DNA from: Opitutia bacterium
GTDB lineage: Bacteria; Verrucomicrobiota; Verrucomicrobiia; Opitutales; UBA953
Length of the DNA stretch: 64,000 nucleotides
Direction of reading: 5' to 3'
Assembly (NCBI GenBank): GCA_003569245.1
Contig: BGOM01000011.1
Span: forward strand, 168,543-232,542
The position numbers and the translations under genes are program-made. The notes under the pieces are model-generated. The model saw nothing but the letters and a program-made list of their open reading frames with translations. It was not told the DNA's origin and made no database searches. The stretch's first letter is position 1; the number at the start of each line of letters is the position of its first letter. Shown here piece after piece: positions 35,201-43,459 of this stretch.

Positions 35201-36007
35201 ATGGGCAAACCGCTCAAGTCCATCCTTCGGCCGGAGCGTTTCCTCGCGACGATCGCCTACGACGGCACGGACTTCCACGGCTGGCAGGTCAACCCCAACC
35301 AGCGGACCGTGGAGAGCGCGATCGAGGAGCGGCTCTCGCGGATCTTCCGGACGCCGATCGATGTCCACGGCAGCGGCCGCACCGACGCGGGCGTGCACAG
35401 CGTCGGCCAGCGTTTCCATTTCGACGCCTTCTGGCCCCACCCGGCCAAGCACCTTGTCTTCGCGATCAACTCGTGCGAACAGGAGGGTCTGCTGGTCACC
35501 GACCTGCGCCGGGTGCCGGCCGACTTCCATTGCCGCCACTGGGCCAAGGGCAAGCGCTACCGTTATGAGATCTGCCAGGGCTGGCCGCCACCCTGGGAGG
35601 CGCGCTACTGCTACGGCACCGGCAAGCGCGTCCTCGACCCCCGACGGATGCGCGCCGCCGCCAAGCTGCTGCTCGGCACCCATGATTTCCGCGCTTTCAG
35701 CGGCACCCATGCGCAAGGCATGGATCACGAGAACCCCGTGAAGGACCTCCGGCGGCTCGATATCGCGGTGCGCGGCGAGCGCATCACCATCACGACCGAG
35801 GCAAGCGGGTACCTGTACAAGATGGTGCGCCGGCTGGTCGGCGGACTCATCCGCGTCGGCGAGGGCAAGCTGCCGCCGGAGCGGTTGGCGGCCTACCGTG
35901 ACGAGGGCGTGATCACGGCGGAGATCCCGACGGCTCCGGCGCGCGGTCTCTTCATGGAGAAGGTCTTCTACGACCCCGCGGATCTGAAGGTGCGGCGCCG
36001 ACCTTAA
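35201..36007 (+). CDS. truA: tRNA pseudouridine synthase A
   Basis: TruA converts uridines 38-40 of tRNA anticodon arms to pseudouridine. The 268-residue protein carries AYDGTDFHGWQ at 19-29, the catalytic GRTDAGVH with Asp62, and KRYRYEI followed by YLYKMVRRLVGGL near residue 205-217, all standard. The length is normal. Its stop codon lies inside a TTAA direct-repeat box that probably belongs to the following gene. Confidence 0.96.
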   Translation: MGKPLKSILRPERFLATIAYDGTDFHGWQVNPNQRTVESAIEERLSRIFRTPIDVHGSGRTDAGVHSVGQRFHFDAFWPHPAKHLVFAINSCEQEGLLVTDLRRVPADFHCRHWAKGKRYRYEICQGWPPPWEARYCYGTGKRVLDPRRMRAAAKLLLGTHDFRAFSGTHAQGMDHENPVKDLRRLDIAVRGERITITTEASGYLYKMVRRLVGGLIRVGEGKLPPERLAAYRDEGVITAEIPTAPARGLFMEKVFYDPADLKVRRRP

Positions 36008-36021
36008 GCAGGCATTAAGCC
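36003..36021 (+). promoter_or_regulatory. TTAA direct-repeat box upstream of the YHYH gene
   Basis: CTTAAGCA and ATTAAGCC are repeated with an 11-base period (one helical turn), starting inside the truA stop codon and about 70 bases before the next ATG. The same arrangement recurs at 38510-38528 and 62988-63006. Tandem TTAA-containing repeats of 11-base period are the form of Pho boxes bound by PhoB/PhoP/SphR-type regulators in other phyla. The assignment here is inferred. Confidence 0.4.
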
Positions 36022-36091
36022 CGGAAAATAAACCCGGAAGTTGACGGTAACTCGGGCGGCCGGGCGGTTTTAGACTAGAGAGTTCCTCGCC

Positions 36092-37177
36092 ATGCCCCAC
36101 CCCTTCCCCGCCGTCCTCCTCGGCCTCGCCACCCTCGGCCCGCTCCTCGGCGCCGACGGCGCCAAGGCGACCGGCCCCGGCCTCCCCGACGTGCCCGCGC
36201 TCTTCGACAAGCGAGCCCTGGTCAAACCGATCACCGAGCTCGAAGGCACGCTCACCGACGGCTCCAAGTCCGTCGTCTACAAGATCGTCGTGCGCTCCCT
36301 GCCGCCGGATCATGAGATGGGCCCGTGGGCGCCGGCGACGCTCAAGGACAAAGGCGGCTTCTGGGAAGACACCGTGGACAAGAAGATGTACCGCGTCGAC
36401 GCGGACTACCTGAAGCTGCTCAACAAACGGGGCTGGGACATGTTCGAGGCCGACGGCACCGTCCACCGCACCAAGGACCGCACCGAGTTCGACAAGGTCG
36501 CCCGCCAGGAACTGGGCGGCTGGACCTTCGAGCAGGCCAAGGCCAACGGGGTGGTCAATTCGATCATCGAACTGAAGCCCCTCGAGCAGATCGTCACGAT
36601 CTTCCTGCCGAAGAACCCGAAGGCCACCGCCAAGGTCACCCCGCTCCGCCAGGCCAAGTTCTCCCCGCGCTCCGGCCTCGGACTCAGCGTCAACGGCATC
36701 CGGTTCTTCCCGCCGGAGCCGGTCGGCCGGATCACCGCCTTTCATAACATCGCCCCGCTCGACCCGCAGGGCGGCCATACGGGCTTCGGTCATGAATACC
36801 ACTACCACCGCGCCCCCTCCGTGATGAACGAGGACAAGTCGGGCAAGATCGTGGGCTTCGCGTTGGACGGCTTCGCCATCCGCGGGCCGACGGAGACCGA
36901 CGGCAGCAAGCCGAAGGGGCTCGACAGCATCGGCGGTCACGAGCACGACGGCCTGCCATACCACTACCACGTCAGCGATCAGTGGCCCTACGTGGTCGGC
37001 GGGTTCAAGGGCCCGCTCGGCACGGCCGGCCTGGGCGACCTGGACAAATGCGACGCCACCCAGTCCTCCGGCGGTCCCGGCGGCGGCGAAGGCAAGGGCG
37101 GCAAAGGCGGCAAGAAAGGTCCTCCGGGCGGCGGCAACGGCGGCCCTCCTGGCGGCGGCCCTCCGGGCGGCAAATAA
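36092..37177 (+). CDS. Secreted YHYH-domain protein with Gly/Lys-rich C-terminal tail
   Basis: The 361-residue protein has a short signal peptide (MPHPFPAVLLGLATLGPLLGA). The C-terminal half contains two histidine-rich YHYH elements, EYHYHRAP near residue 233 and PYHYHVSDQWPYVVGGFKG near 290, and GFALDGFAIRGP between them, which define the YHYH domain family of unknown function. About 40 final residues are a low-complexity Gly/Lys/Pro tail (GGKGGKKGPPGGGNGGPPG). Similar Gly/Lys-rich segments occur in the next two secreted proteins. A sulfatase gene begins directly at the stop codon. Confidence 0.82.
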   Translation: MPHPFPAVLLGLATLGPLLGADGAKATGPGLPDVPALFDKRALVKPITELEGTLTDGSKSVVYKIVVRSLPPDHEMGPWAPATLKDKGGFWEDTVDKKMYRVDADYLKLLNKRGWDMFEADGTVHRTKDRTEFDKVARQELGGWTFEQAKANGVVNSIIELKPLEQIVTIFLPKNPKATAKVTPLRQAKFSPRSGLGLSVNGIRFFPPEPVGRITAFHNIAPLDPQGGHTGFGHEYHYHRAPSVMNEDKSGKIVGFALDGFAIRGPTETDGSKPKGLDSIGGHEHDGLPYHYHVSDQWPYVVGGFKGPLGTAGLGDLDKCDATQSSGGPGGGEGKGGKGGKKGPPGGGNGGPPGGGPPGGK

Positions 37178-38506
37178 ATGTCCACGGTGATGCGCGTCTC
37201 GCTGTTCCTCCTGCTGGGCCTGGTTCCGGTCCTCGCCCAGAAAGCTTCCGGCCCGACGAACGTGCTTGTCCTCGTCGCGGATGACCTGGGCTGGAACGGG
37301 GTCAGCTACCACAACCCCAAGATGACGACGCCGGCGTTGGCCAAGCTGGCGAAGGAAGGCGTGCAACTCGAACGGTTCTACGGATATCCGGTCTGCAGCC
37401 CCGCCCGCTCCGCGCTGCTGACGGGGATGATGCCCCGCCGCTTCGGCGTCGTCGACGTGGTCGGACCGGGTCAGCAGGGCATCCCCAAGGGTACCGCCAC
37501 GCTCGCGTCCACGCTGCAGAAAGCGGGTTATGCGACTTCGCTCATCGGCAAGTGGCACCTTGGCACCAACCCCGGGCCGCTCGGACACGGCTTCGACCAT
37601 TTCTACGGCTTCACCGGGGCCGAGCTGGATTACTTCAAGCACGTCGACCAACGCGGCAAGCCGGACTGGTGGCGCGATGGCAAGCCGATCGAGGAGGCAG
37701 GCTACACCACCACGCTGTTCGCCGACGAGGCCATCAAGCAGCTCAAGCAGCGCGACCCACGGAAGCCTTTCTTCCTGGAGGTGGCCTTCAATGCTCCGCA
37801 CGCGACGCTGGCCGCCCCCCCGGAACTCCTCGCGAAACACCAGGTCGATGGGCTCTACGGTGCCGTGATCGACGGACTCGACCAAGGCATCGGCCGCATC
37901 CTGACCGCGCTGGATGAACAGGGCCTGCGCGAGAACACCTTGGTGATCTTCTGCTCCGACAACGGCGCCTCGCGGCGGATGAGTTCCAACGCCCCGCTCA
38001 ACAGCGGCAAGGATACGGTCTTCGAGGGCGGTATCCGCGTCCCCGCCATCGTGCGCTGGCCGGGCAAGGTGCCGGCCGGAGCGCAGAGCCAACAACCGAT
38101 CGCGATGCACGACCTCTTCCCCAGCATCCTCGCTGCGCTCGGCCTGCCTACCGCGAAGGAACTCAAACTCGACGGCACCGATCAGTGGCCCGCTTTGGTC
38201 GCCGGCAAGACCCTGCCCCGCCCGGCCTTCCTCATCGCCTCCCACGACATCGCCTGCTTCGATGGCGACTGGAAACTGATCGAAGCCGGCGACGGGAAAC
38301 GAGCGCTCTTCAACCTCGCCAAGGATATCGGCGAGGCGAAGGATCTCGCCGGCGAACAGCCGGAGATACTGAAGGCGTTGGGCGCGAAACTAGACGAACT
38401 CAAGAAAAGCCTTCCCGCGGCACCGGAGCGCCGCGGCGTCGGACCAGGCAAGGGCCCGGGGGCCGGCAAAGGACCGCCCGGCAAAGGCAAAGGCCTGGCA
38501 AAGTGA
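37178..38506 (+). CDS. Secreted S1-family sulfatase with Gly/Lys/Pro tail
   Basis: This alkaline-phosphatase-superfamily sulfatase of 442 residues has a signal peptide in the first 21 residues and LVADDLGWNG for calcium binding. The formylglycine motif is CSPAR (C73), which requires an FGE-type maturase. GKWHLG, SDNGAS and an arginine-containing FEGGIRVP are also present. It probably desulfates exogenous polysaccharides. The last 25 or so residues (GPGKGPGAGKGPPGKGKG) are low-complexity, similar to the YHYH protein tail. The ATG abuts the upstream stop codon, so the pair is translationally coupled. Confidence 0.92.
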   Translation: MSTVMRVSLFLLLGLVPVLAQKASGPTNVLVLVADDLGWNGVSYHNPKMTTPALAKLAKEGVQLERFYGYPVCSPARSALLTGMMPRRFGVVDVVGPGQQGIPKGTATLASTLQKAGYATSLIGKWHLGTNPGPLGHGFDHFYGFTGAELDYFKHVDQRGKPDWWRDGKPIEEAGYTTTLFADEAIKQLKQRDPRKPFFLEVAFNAPHATLAAPPELLAKHQVDGLYGAVIDGLDQGIGRILTALDEQGLRENTLVIFCSDNGASRRMSSNAPLNSGKDTVFEGGIRVPAIVRWPGKVPAGAQSQQPIAMHDLFPSILAALGLPTAKELKLDGTDQWPALVAGKTLPRPAFLIASHDIACFDGDWKLIEAGDGKRALFNLAKDIGEAKDLAGEQPEILKALGAKLDELKKSLPAAPERRGVGPGKGPGAGKGPPGKGKGLAK

Positions 38507-38509
38507 CGG

Positions 38510-38528
38510 CTTAATCTTCCGTTAAGTC
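38510..38528 (+). promoter_or_regulatory. TTAA direct-repeat box upstream of the PEBP-type gene
   Basis: CTTAATCT and GTTAAGTC repeat with an 11-base period, 22 bases before the ATG at 38550. A TATCCT hexamer at 38538-38543 could be the -10 of a near-leaderless promoter that the box activates. See the equivalent boxes at 36003 and 62988. Confidence 0.4.
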
Positions 38529-38549
38529 GTCCTCGGGTATCCTGAACGC

Positions 38550-39254
38550 ATGCCCACCCGAACCTTCTGGCTCCGCCTCACGCTCGTCTGCCTGGCCACG
38601 CTCACGCTGCCCGCCGCCGAGGAACCACGCGGCAAGGGCGGCAAAGGGGGGCAAGGCGGCGAGACACCGAAGGGCGCGATCGACCTGGTCACCGCCGCCA
38701 AACCGAATCCGAACCCGGCGCCGGCGTTCACGCTGAGCAGCCCGGCGCTCAAGGACGGCGGCGTGCTTCCGACGGAATTCACGGGGGACGGCGCCGGCGC
38801 CAGCCTGCCGCTGAACTGGAGCAACGTGCCGCGCGGCACCGTCTCGCTCGCGCTGGTGATGCACCACCTGGACCCGGAGGGAAAGACGAAGGTCTACTGG
38901 CTGGTGGTCGACATCGACCCGAAGAAGACTTCCGTCGCGAAGAACGCCTCCGACTTCGGACGACTGGGCCTGAGCACCGTCCATGACCGCGTCGAGTACG
39001 CCCCGCCCCATTCCAAGGGTCCCGGCCTCAAGAAGTACGTGCTCACCCTCTTCGCGCTATCCGCCAAGCCCGACCTACCCGACGCCACCCAGCCGGTCTC
39101 GCTCGAGACCTTGCTTCCCGCGATGAAAGGAAAGATCCTCGGCGCCGCCGACCTCACGGTCCACTACACCCGGCCCGCCGGGGCGTCCGACGAGCCGGCG
39201 AAGCGTCCGGCCCGGCCGGGACAGCCGCGAACGGCCGGCGGTAAAGGCGACTAA
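38550..39254 (+). CDS. YbhB/YbcL-type PEBP family secreted protein
   Basis: The 234-residue protein has a signal peptide followed by a Gly/Lys-rich segment (GKGGKGGQGG near residues 28-37). It then has a phosphatidylethanolamine-binding-protein fold: FTLSSPALKDGGVLPTEFTG, SLPLNWSNVPRGTVSLALVM and VVDIDP match the YbhB/YbcL branch. Function in bacteria is unclear (ligand binding or enzyme modulation). A basic C-terminal tail (AKRPARPGQPRTAGGKG) adds to the low-complexity theme of this three-gene neighbourhood. Confidence 0.85.
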   Translation: MPTRTFWLRLTLVCLATLTLPAAEEPRGKGGKGGQGGETPKGAIDLVTAAKPNPNPAPAFTLSSPALKDGGVLPTEFTGDGAGASLPLNWSNVPRGTVSLALVMHHLDPEGKTKVYWLVVDIDPKKTSVAKNASDFGRLGLSTVHDRVEYAPPHSKGPGLKKYVLTLFALSAKPDLPDATQPVSLETLLPAMKGKILGAADLTVHYTRPAGASDEPAKRPARPGQPRTAGGKGD

Positions 39255-39304
39255 CCGTTCGCTTGCGGGTTGCCTGCGAGCGGACCGGCGGCTACTCCCT
39301 GCGC

Positions 39305-40441
39305 GTGACCTTCCTGCGTCCGGTTTTCCTCGCCTGCGTCGCGCTCCTCGCGGCCACGTTGTCCGCCCATCCCGAATGGAAGCCGGCTTACTGCGTCGGC
39401 GTGATCGACGAGGAGCGGTTCGACCTGACCATCAAGTTCGATGTCCCTTCCTACCTCGTCGGCAAGCACCCGAAGGAAGCCACCGTCAAGGAGCTCGATG
39501 ACCTGATGTTCGATGCGGGCCGGCTGCCCGCCGCCTACGCGCGCGAGCCGGCGGAGTTCCGGCGCGGGGTCCGCGTCTTCGTCGACGGGAAGGAGACGCC
39601 GGTCGAGCTCGTCGCGTTCCCCAACGCCGCCGAGGTCAAGGCCCAGTCCGCCAAGCAAGGCGAGGAGGAGCGCTACCCGGTCCTGCTCAACGCCAAGCTG
39701 CGCACCCGCATCCCCCGCGACACGGCCAAGGTGGAGGTGATGTTCCCGCCCGCGCTCGGGACGGTGCTCACCAACCTGCGACGCGGCATGGATTCGCAGG
39801 TGGTCATGAACGTGGCCCCGGGCGAGCGAGGCGAGTTCATCATCGGCGAGGTGCGCCTGACCCTCGGGGACTTCCTGCGCGAGGGGTTCGCGCACGTCAT
39901 CCCCGACGGCTGGGATCACTGCCTCTTCATGCTGGCGATGTTCCTCGGGGCCGCCTCCCTCGCCCAAGCCTTGACGCGCTCCCTCGTCTTCACGCTGGGG
40001 CATGCCCTCACGCTCGGGCTGGTCGCTTCCGGCCTGCTGCCCCCCGTGGGCGACTGGATCGAACCGGTGATCGCCGCCACCATCGGCGCCGGCGGGCTGC
40101 TCGCGTGGCGGACCGGCGGGGCGGCTCGCCCCGGGACCTCGGCGCCGCAGCTGCTGATCCCGCTCGTCTTCGGCCTCGTGCATGGGCTCGGCTTCGCCGC
40201 GGCGGTCACAGGTCAGTTGGAGGACTGGGGACGGACGCAGGTCGTCCAGCTGCTCATCGGCTTCAACGTCGGGGTCGAGCTGGCCCAGGTCGCCGTCATC
40301 CTCGCGGCCGCCGTGCTCCTGAGTCTCGCCGTCCGGGCCCGCGCCGACGGACCCTTCCTGCGCCGCGCGCTCGGGGCGGCGATCGCCCTCACCGGTTTCG
40401 GCCTGATGGCCTGGCGCGGCTGGGAACTTTGTTTCGGCTGA
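39305..40441 (+). CDS. HupE/UreJ-type membrane protein with periplasmic N-terminal domain
   Basis: A GTG at 39305 gives a clean signal peptide (VTFLRPVFLACVALLAATLSA) and 378 residues; a TTG 42 bases upstream is possible but adds polar residues. About 190 periplasmic residues precede six or so membrane helices with the HupE/UreJ_2 motif GFAHVIPDGWDHCLFMLAMFL and FTLGHALTLGL. Histidines in these helices are consistent with metal (nickel/cobalt) or ion transport, as proposed for the family. It converges on the sulfatase at 40448 with a 6-base gap. Confidence 0.8.
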   Translation: MTFLRPVFLACVALLAATLSAHPEWKPAYCVGVIDEERFDLTIKFDVPSYLVGKHPKEATVKELDDLMFDAGRLPAAYAREPAEFRRGVRVFVDGKETPVELVAFPNAAEVKAQSAKQGEEERYPVLLNAKLRTRIPRDTAKVEVMFPPALGTVLTNLRRGMDSQVVMNVAPGERGEFIIGEVRLTLGDFLREGFAHVIPDGWDHCLFMLAMFLGAASLAQALTRSLVFTLGHALTLGLVASGLLPPVGDWIEPVIAATIGAGGLLAWRTGGAARPGTSAPQLLIPLVFGLVHGLGFAAAVTGQLEDWGRTQVVQLLIGFNVGVELAQVAVILAAAVLLSLAVRARADGPFLRRALGAAIALTGFGLMAWRGWELCFG

Positions 40442-40447
40442 GACCGC

Positions 40448-41836
40448 TCAAAGGCGACCGACCGGACGCTTGCCGGCGTCGAGCGCGGCCCGTTCCTTCG
40501 CCGCCAGTTCCTTCAGCCGTGTCACGACCTCCGGATGGGCCTCCTTCACGTCGGTCCGCTCGCCGGGATCCGCCTCGAGGTCGAACAGCGCGAAACCGAT
40601 CTCCTTCTGCTGGGTCTTCATGGGCGCGCCGTCGTGCTCGGCGGGCTTCATGTCATCGTAGCTGCGATAGGTATGAGGCAGATGCAGTTTCCAGCGGCCT
40701 TGCCGAATCGCCTCCAGCTTATCTCCGTAGTAATAGGGGAAGACGTCCCGGGCCTTGAGCCGCTCGCCCTTGAGCAAAGACAGGAACGACTGCCCGTCGA
40801 TCGGCCGACGCGGGCCGGCCACCTCGCAGGCCGCGACGATGGTCGGAAGCAGATCGAGGTTGGCGGCCAAGGCCGGGGTGGTGACGCCGCGGGGCACCTG
40901 GTTGGGCCAGCGCACGATGCAAGGGACGCGGACGCCGCCCTCCCAGGTCGTACCCTTGCCCTCGCGAAAACCGCCCGTCACGCCGGCATGCCGGCCGAAA
41001 TTCAGCCATGGCCCGTTGTCGCTGGTGAAGATCACGATGGTGTCGTTCTCGACCCCTTTCTCCCGCAGGGCCGCCAGGACATAGCCGACCACGTCGTCGA
41101 GGTCGGCGAGCGTCTCGGCATAGGGAGTGGGCCCCTTGCCCTTGAAATCCTTCGAGGCGCCGAGCGGCGTGTGCGGCATCGAGGTGGCGAGGTAGAGGAA
41201 GAACGGCCGGCCGGCCCCGGCGTTGTCCCGGATGAACTTGGTCGCCCGGAAACCCTGCATCACCGTCAGGTTATCCATGTCGGTCCAGTCATCGATCGCC
41301 CCGAACGGGACGCCGTCGACGATCCAACGAAGCTCGGGATACATCTTCCGCCGCGAGGTGTCGCCCGCGAAATAACCGACCGGCCACATGTCGTTCGAGT
41401 AAGGGACGATCAGCGACTCGTCGAAACCATGCGCGGGCGGGAGGAAGCGGGCATGATCGCCCAGATGCCATTTGCCGACGATCCCGGTTCGATAACCGGC
41501 CGCGCGCAGCAAGGTCGCCAAGGTCTGCTCCTCGGGATGGAGGCCGACCTTCGAGGCCGGCGGCAAGGCGGTGCCCCCGAGTCCGAGGCGATTAGGATAG
41601 CAGCCGGTCAGCAACGCGCAGCGCGATGAGGTGCAGACCGCCTGGGCCGCGTAAAAACTCTCGAACTTCATCCCCTCGCGCGCCAGCCGGTCGACGTGCG
41701 GGGTGCTGTTCTGCTTCGACCCGTAGCAGCCGAGGTCGCCCCACCCCATGTCGTCGGCCACGATGAGCACGACATTGGGCTGGGCGCCGAAGAGACAGGC
41801 GCACAGGAGGACGCACAAGGTTGGGGTGAACCTCAT
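40448..41836 (-). CDS. Secreted S1-family sulfatase
   Basis: The 462-residue protein has signal peptide MRFTPTLCVLLCACLFGA, VADDMGWGDLGCYG for calcium, and CTSSR with C68 at the position that is oxidised to formylglycine. The third residue is Ser rather than the canonical Pro. GKWHLGDH, SDNGPW and WEGGVRVPCIVRW follow. Best overall resemblance is to arylsulfatase-type enzymes acting on polysaccharides. The upstream region to 41908 is AT-rich, with TTGGAA and TAGATAT as a weak promoter candidate. Confidence 0.92.
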   Translation of the reverse strand: MRFTPTLCVLLCACLFGAQPNVVLIVADDMGWGDLGCYGSKQNSTPHVDRLAREGMKFESFYAAQAVCTSSRCALLTGCYPNRLGLGGTALPPASKVGLHPEEQTLATLLRAAGYRTGIVGKWHLGDHARFLPPAHGFDESLIVPYSNDMWPVGYFAGDTSRRKMYPELRWIVDGVPFGAIDDWTDMDNLTVMQGFRATKFIRDNAGAGRPFFLYLATSMPHTPLGASKDFKGKGPTPYAETLADLDDVVGYVLAALREKGVENDTIVIFTSDNGPWLNFGRHAGVTGGFREGKGTTWEGGVRVPCIVRWPNQVPRGVTTPALAANLDLLPTIVAACEVAGPRRPIDGQSFLSLLKGERLKARDVFPYYYGDKLEAIRQGRWKLHLPHTYRSYDDMKPAEHDGAPMKTQQKEIGFALFDLEADPGERTDVKEAHPEVVTRLKELAAKERAALDAGKRPVGRL

Positions 41837-41908
41837 GAACCCATATCTAGCTCAGCTTAGGGAAATTCCAAGCCCCTAATAAATACTCCTTAGGTCAGGG
41901 CGGCGCTT

Positions 41909-42184
41909 TCAGACCTGCAACCCGAGTTCCTTGCAGACGGCGGGATGCTTCCGCGCCTTGGCCTTGAACTCGTCGACCGAGAAGTCCGCCACGATGAAAT
42001 CGCCGTAGCGCAGGCTCGGGCACTTGGACTGCCCCGTCAGGGCGACCAACTGCCGCATTTCGTGCATGTTCGCCACGACATCACGGACGTCCAGCTTGAC
42101 GCCTTGGGCCTCGAAGAAGGCCAGCGCCTCCGTGCACCAGGGGCAGCCCGGCTTGGTGTAGAAGATCGGCAACGGCTGCGGCAT
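41909..42184 (-). CDS. Glutaredoxin-like protein
   Basis: The 91-residue thioredoxin-fold protein (ATG 42184) has the dithiol active site CPWC at C14-C17 (IFYTKPGCPWC) and a later TGQSKCPSLRYGDFIV that replaces the usual TVP and GG glutathione-binding elements. It is small and cytoplasmic. A longer upstream extension overlaps the divergent gene at 42281 and is rejected. Confidence 0.85.
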   Translation of the reverse strand: MPQPLPIFYTKPGCPWCTEALAFFEAQGVKLDVRDVVANMHEMRQLVALTGQSKCPSLRYGDFIVADFSVDEFKAKARKHPAVCKELGLQV

Positions 42185-42280
42185 GCCCCGAGCCAAGTGA
42201 CCGCGGGGCTCCGAGGCAAGCCGTCGCGAGCGTGGCGCGTTGACAGCCCCGCGGACGGTAGGCAGAAAACGGGACTTCCC

Positions 42281-43384
42281 ATGGAAACCATCCACGGCGC
42301 CCCTTCCTTCGTCCTGCGCACCCCCGAGGTCGAGCTCGCGGTCACCCGCACCGCCGGCCACCTCGCCCCGGTTCGCTTTCATTTCGGCGCCCTGACGGCG
42401 TCGCCCTACTCGCTCTCGCCCTGGACGCCGACCCAGATCGACCCCTCCCTACCCAACCTCCTGCTCTACCTCCGCGGCGACTTCCTGTGCCTCCCTTTCG
42501 GCGGACAGCAGAGCGGCCCGCCCCACGGCGACGTCGCCAACGCCGACTGGTCCTTGGTCGAACAGAACGGCACCCACCTCCGCCTCCGCCAGACGGGCGC
42601 CGACACCGGCGCGACCGTGACGAAGACGCTGTCGCTGGTACCCGGACACCACGCGGTCTACGCCGAGCATGTGATCGAGAACCTCTCCGGCCGCTGGAAC
42701 TACGGCAACCACCCGGTCCTTGACCTTTCGGCCGTGCCGGAAGGGACTGGTCGCATCGCGACCAGCGCTTTCCGGTTCGGCTCGGTCTACCCCGGCGAAT
42801 TCTCCAACCCCGCCAATGGCGAGTCAGGTGCCCTCCGGCCCAACGCCCGCTTCTCCCACCTGGCGGCGGTACCGACCAAGTCGGGCATGGACACCGACCT
42901 GACCCGCTACCCCGCTCGACCCGGCTACGATGACCTGATCATGCTGGTCAACGCCCCCGCGACCGAGGAGCAGCCGTTCGCGTGGACGGCCGTCACCTTC
43001 CCGGGCTACGTCTGGTTCCAGCTGAAGGATGTCACCGACTTCCCGGCCACGTTGTTCTGGCTCTCCAACGGCGGGCGCCCGGGCCACCCTTGGGAAAAGC
43101 GCCACCTCGGCCGCCTGGGTCTCGAGGAGGTCTGCTCGCACTTCTGCGATGGCGTCGACATCGCGCGCGAGGATCGCCTGGCCGCCGATGGCGTCCCGAC
43201 CAGCCGAGAATTCCACCGCGACACCCCGGTGCGCCTAGCCATCATCCAAGGCGCCGCGGCGATCGGCCAGTCCTTCGGGCAGGTCCGCTCCATCACCCCG
43301 GCTGGTCCGCAGGCCGTCCGGATCACGGGCGAAAACGGCCAAACCCTCGAAGTCCCCCTTAATTGGGGCTTTTTGAAAGCCTAA
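42281..43384 (+). CDS. Hypothetical protein, possible sugar-binding/mutarotase-like fold
   Basis: The 367-residue protein has no signal peptide. It is beta-rich, with phrases such as LRGDFLCLPFGGQQSG near residue 65, YAEHVIENLSGRWNYGNHP near 125 and WFQLKDVTDFPATLFWLSNGG near 246. Alternation of strands with HPVLDL and WLSNGG suggests an aldose-1-epimerase-like beta-sandwich, but the catalytic residues cannot be assigned. It precedes three sugar-metabolism genes on the same strand (43460-47002) and is probably part of that unit. The ATG at 42281 is used because an upstream extension overlaps the glutaredoxin gene. Confidence 0.6.
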   Translation: METIHGAPSFVLRTPEVELAVTRTAGHLAPVRFHFGALTASPYSLSPWTPTQIDPSLPNLLLYLRGDFLCLPFGGQQSGPPHGDVANADWSLVEQNGTHLRLRQTGADTGATVTKTLSLVPGHHAVYAEHVIENLSGRWNYGNHPVLDLSAVPEGTGRIATSAFRFGSVYPGEFSNPANGESGALRPNARFSHLAAVPTKSGMDTDLTRYPARPGYDDLIMLVNAPATEEQPFAWTAVTFPGYVWFQLKDVTDFPATLFWLSNGGRPGHPWEKRHLGRLGLEEVCSHFCDGVDIAREDRLAADGVPTSREFHRDTPVRLAIIQGAAAIGQSFGQVRSITPAGPQAVRITGENGQTLEVPLNWGFLKA

Positions 43385-43459
43385 GGGGCGTTGACTCAAT
43401 TCTTGTCCCCGCCCGCCGACTCCCCTAAATCCCACTTCCCCTCCCTTTCCCCCTCCCTC

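Noticed and set aside
34640..38245. Minus-strand open frame of about 1200 codons opposite ruvX, truA, YHYH and sulfatase genes
   Set aside because: Antisense shadow of four well-supported genes; no recognisable motif and skewed composition.
43355..43390. CCCC-TTAATT-GGGG followed by CTTTTT at the end of the 42281 gene as a terminator
   Set aside because: The stem is only 4 bp, lies inside the coding end, and the downstream genes appear to belong to the same unit.
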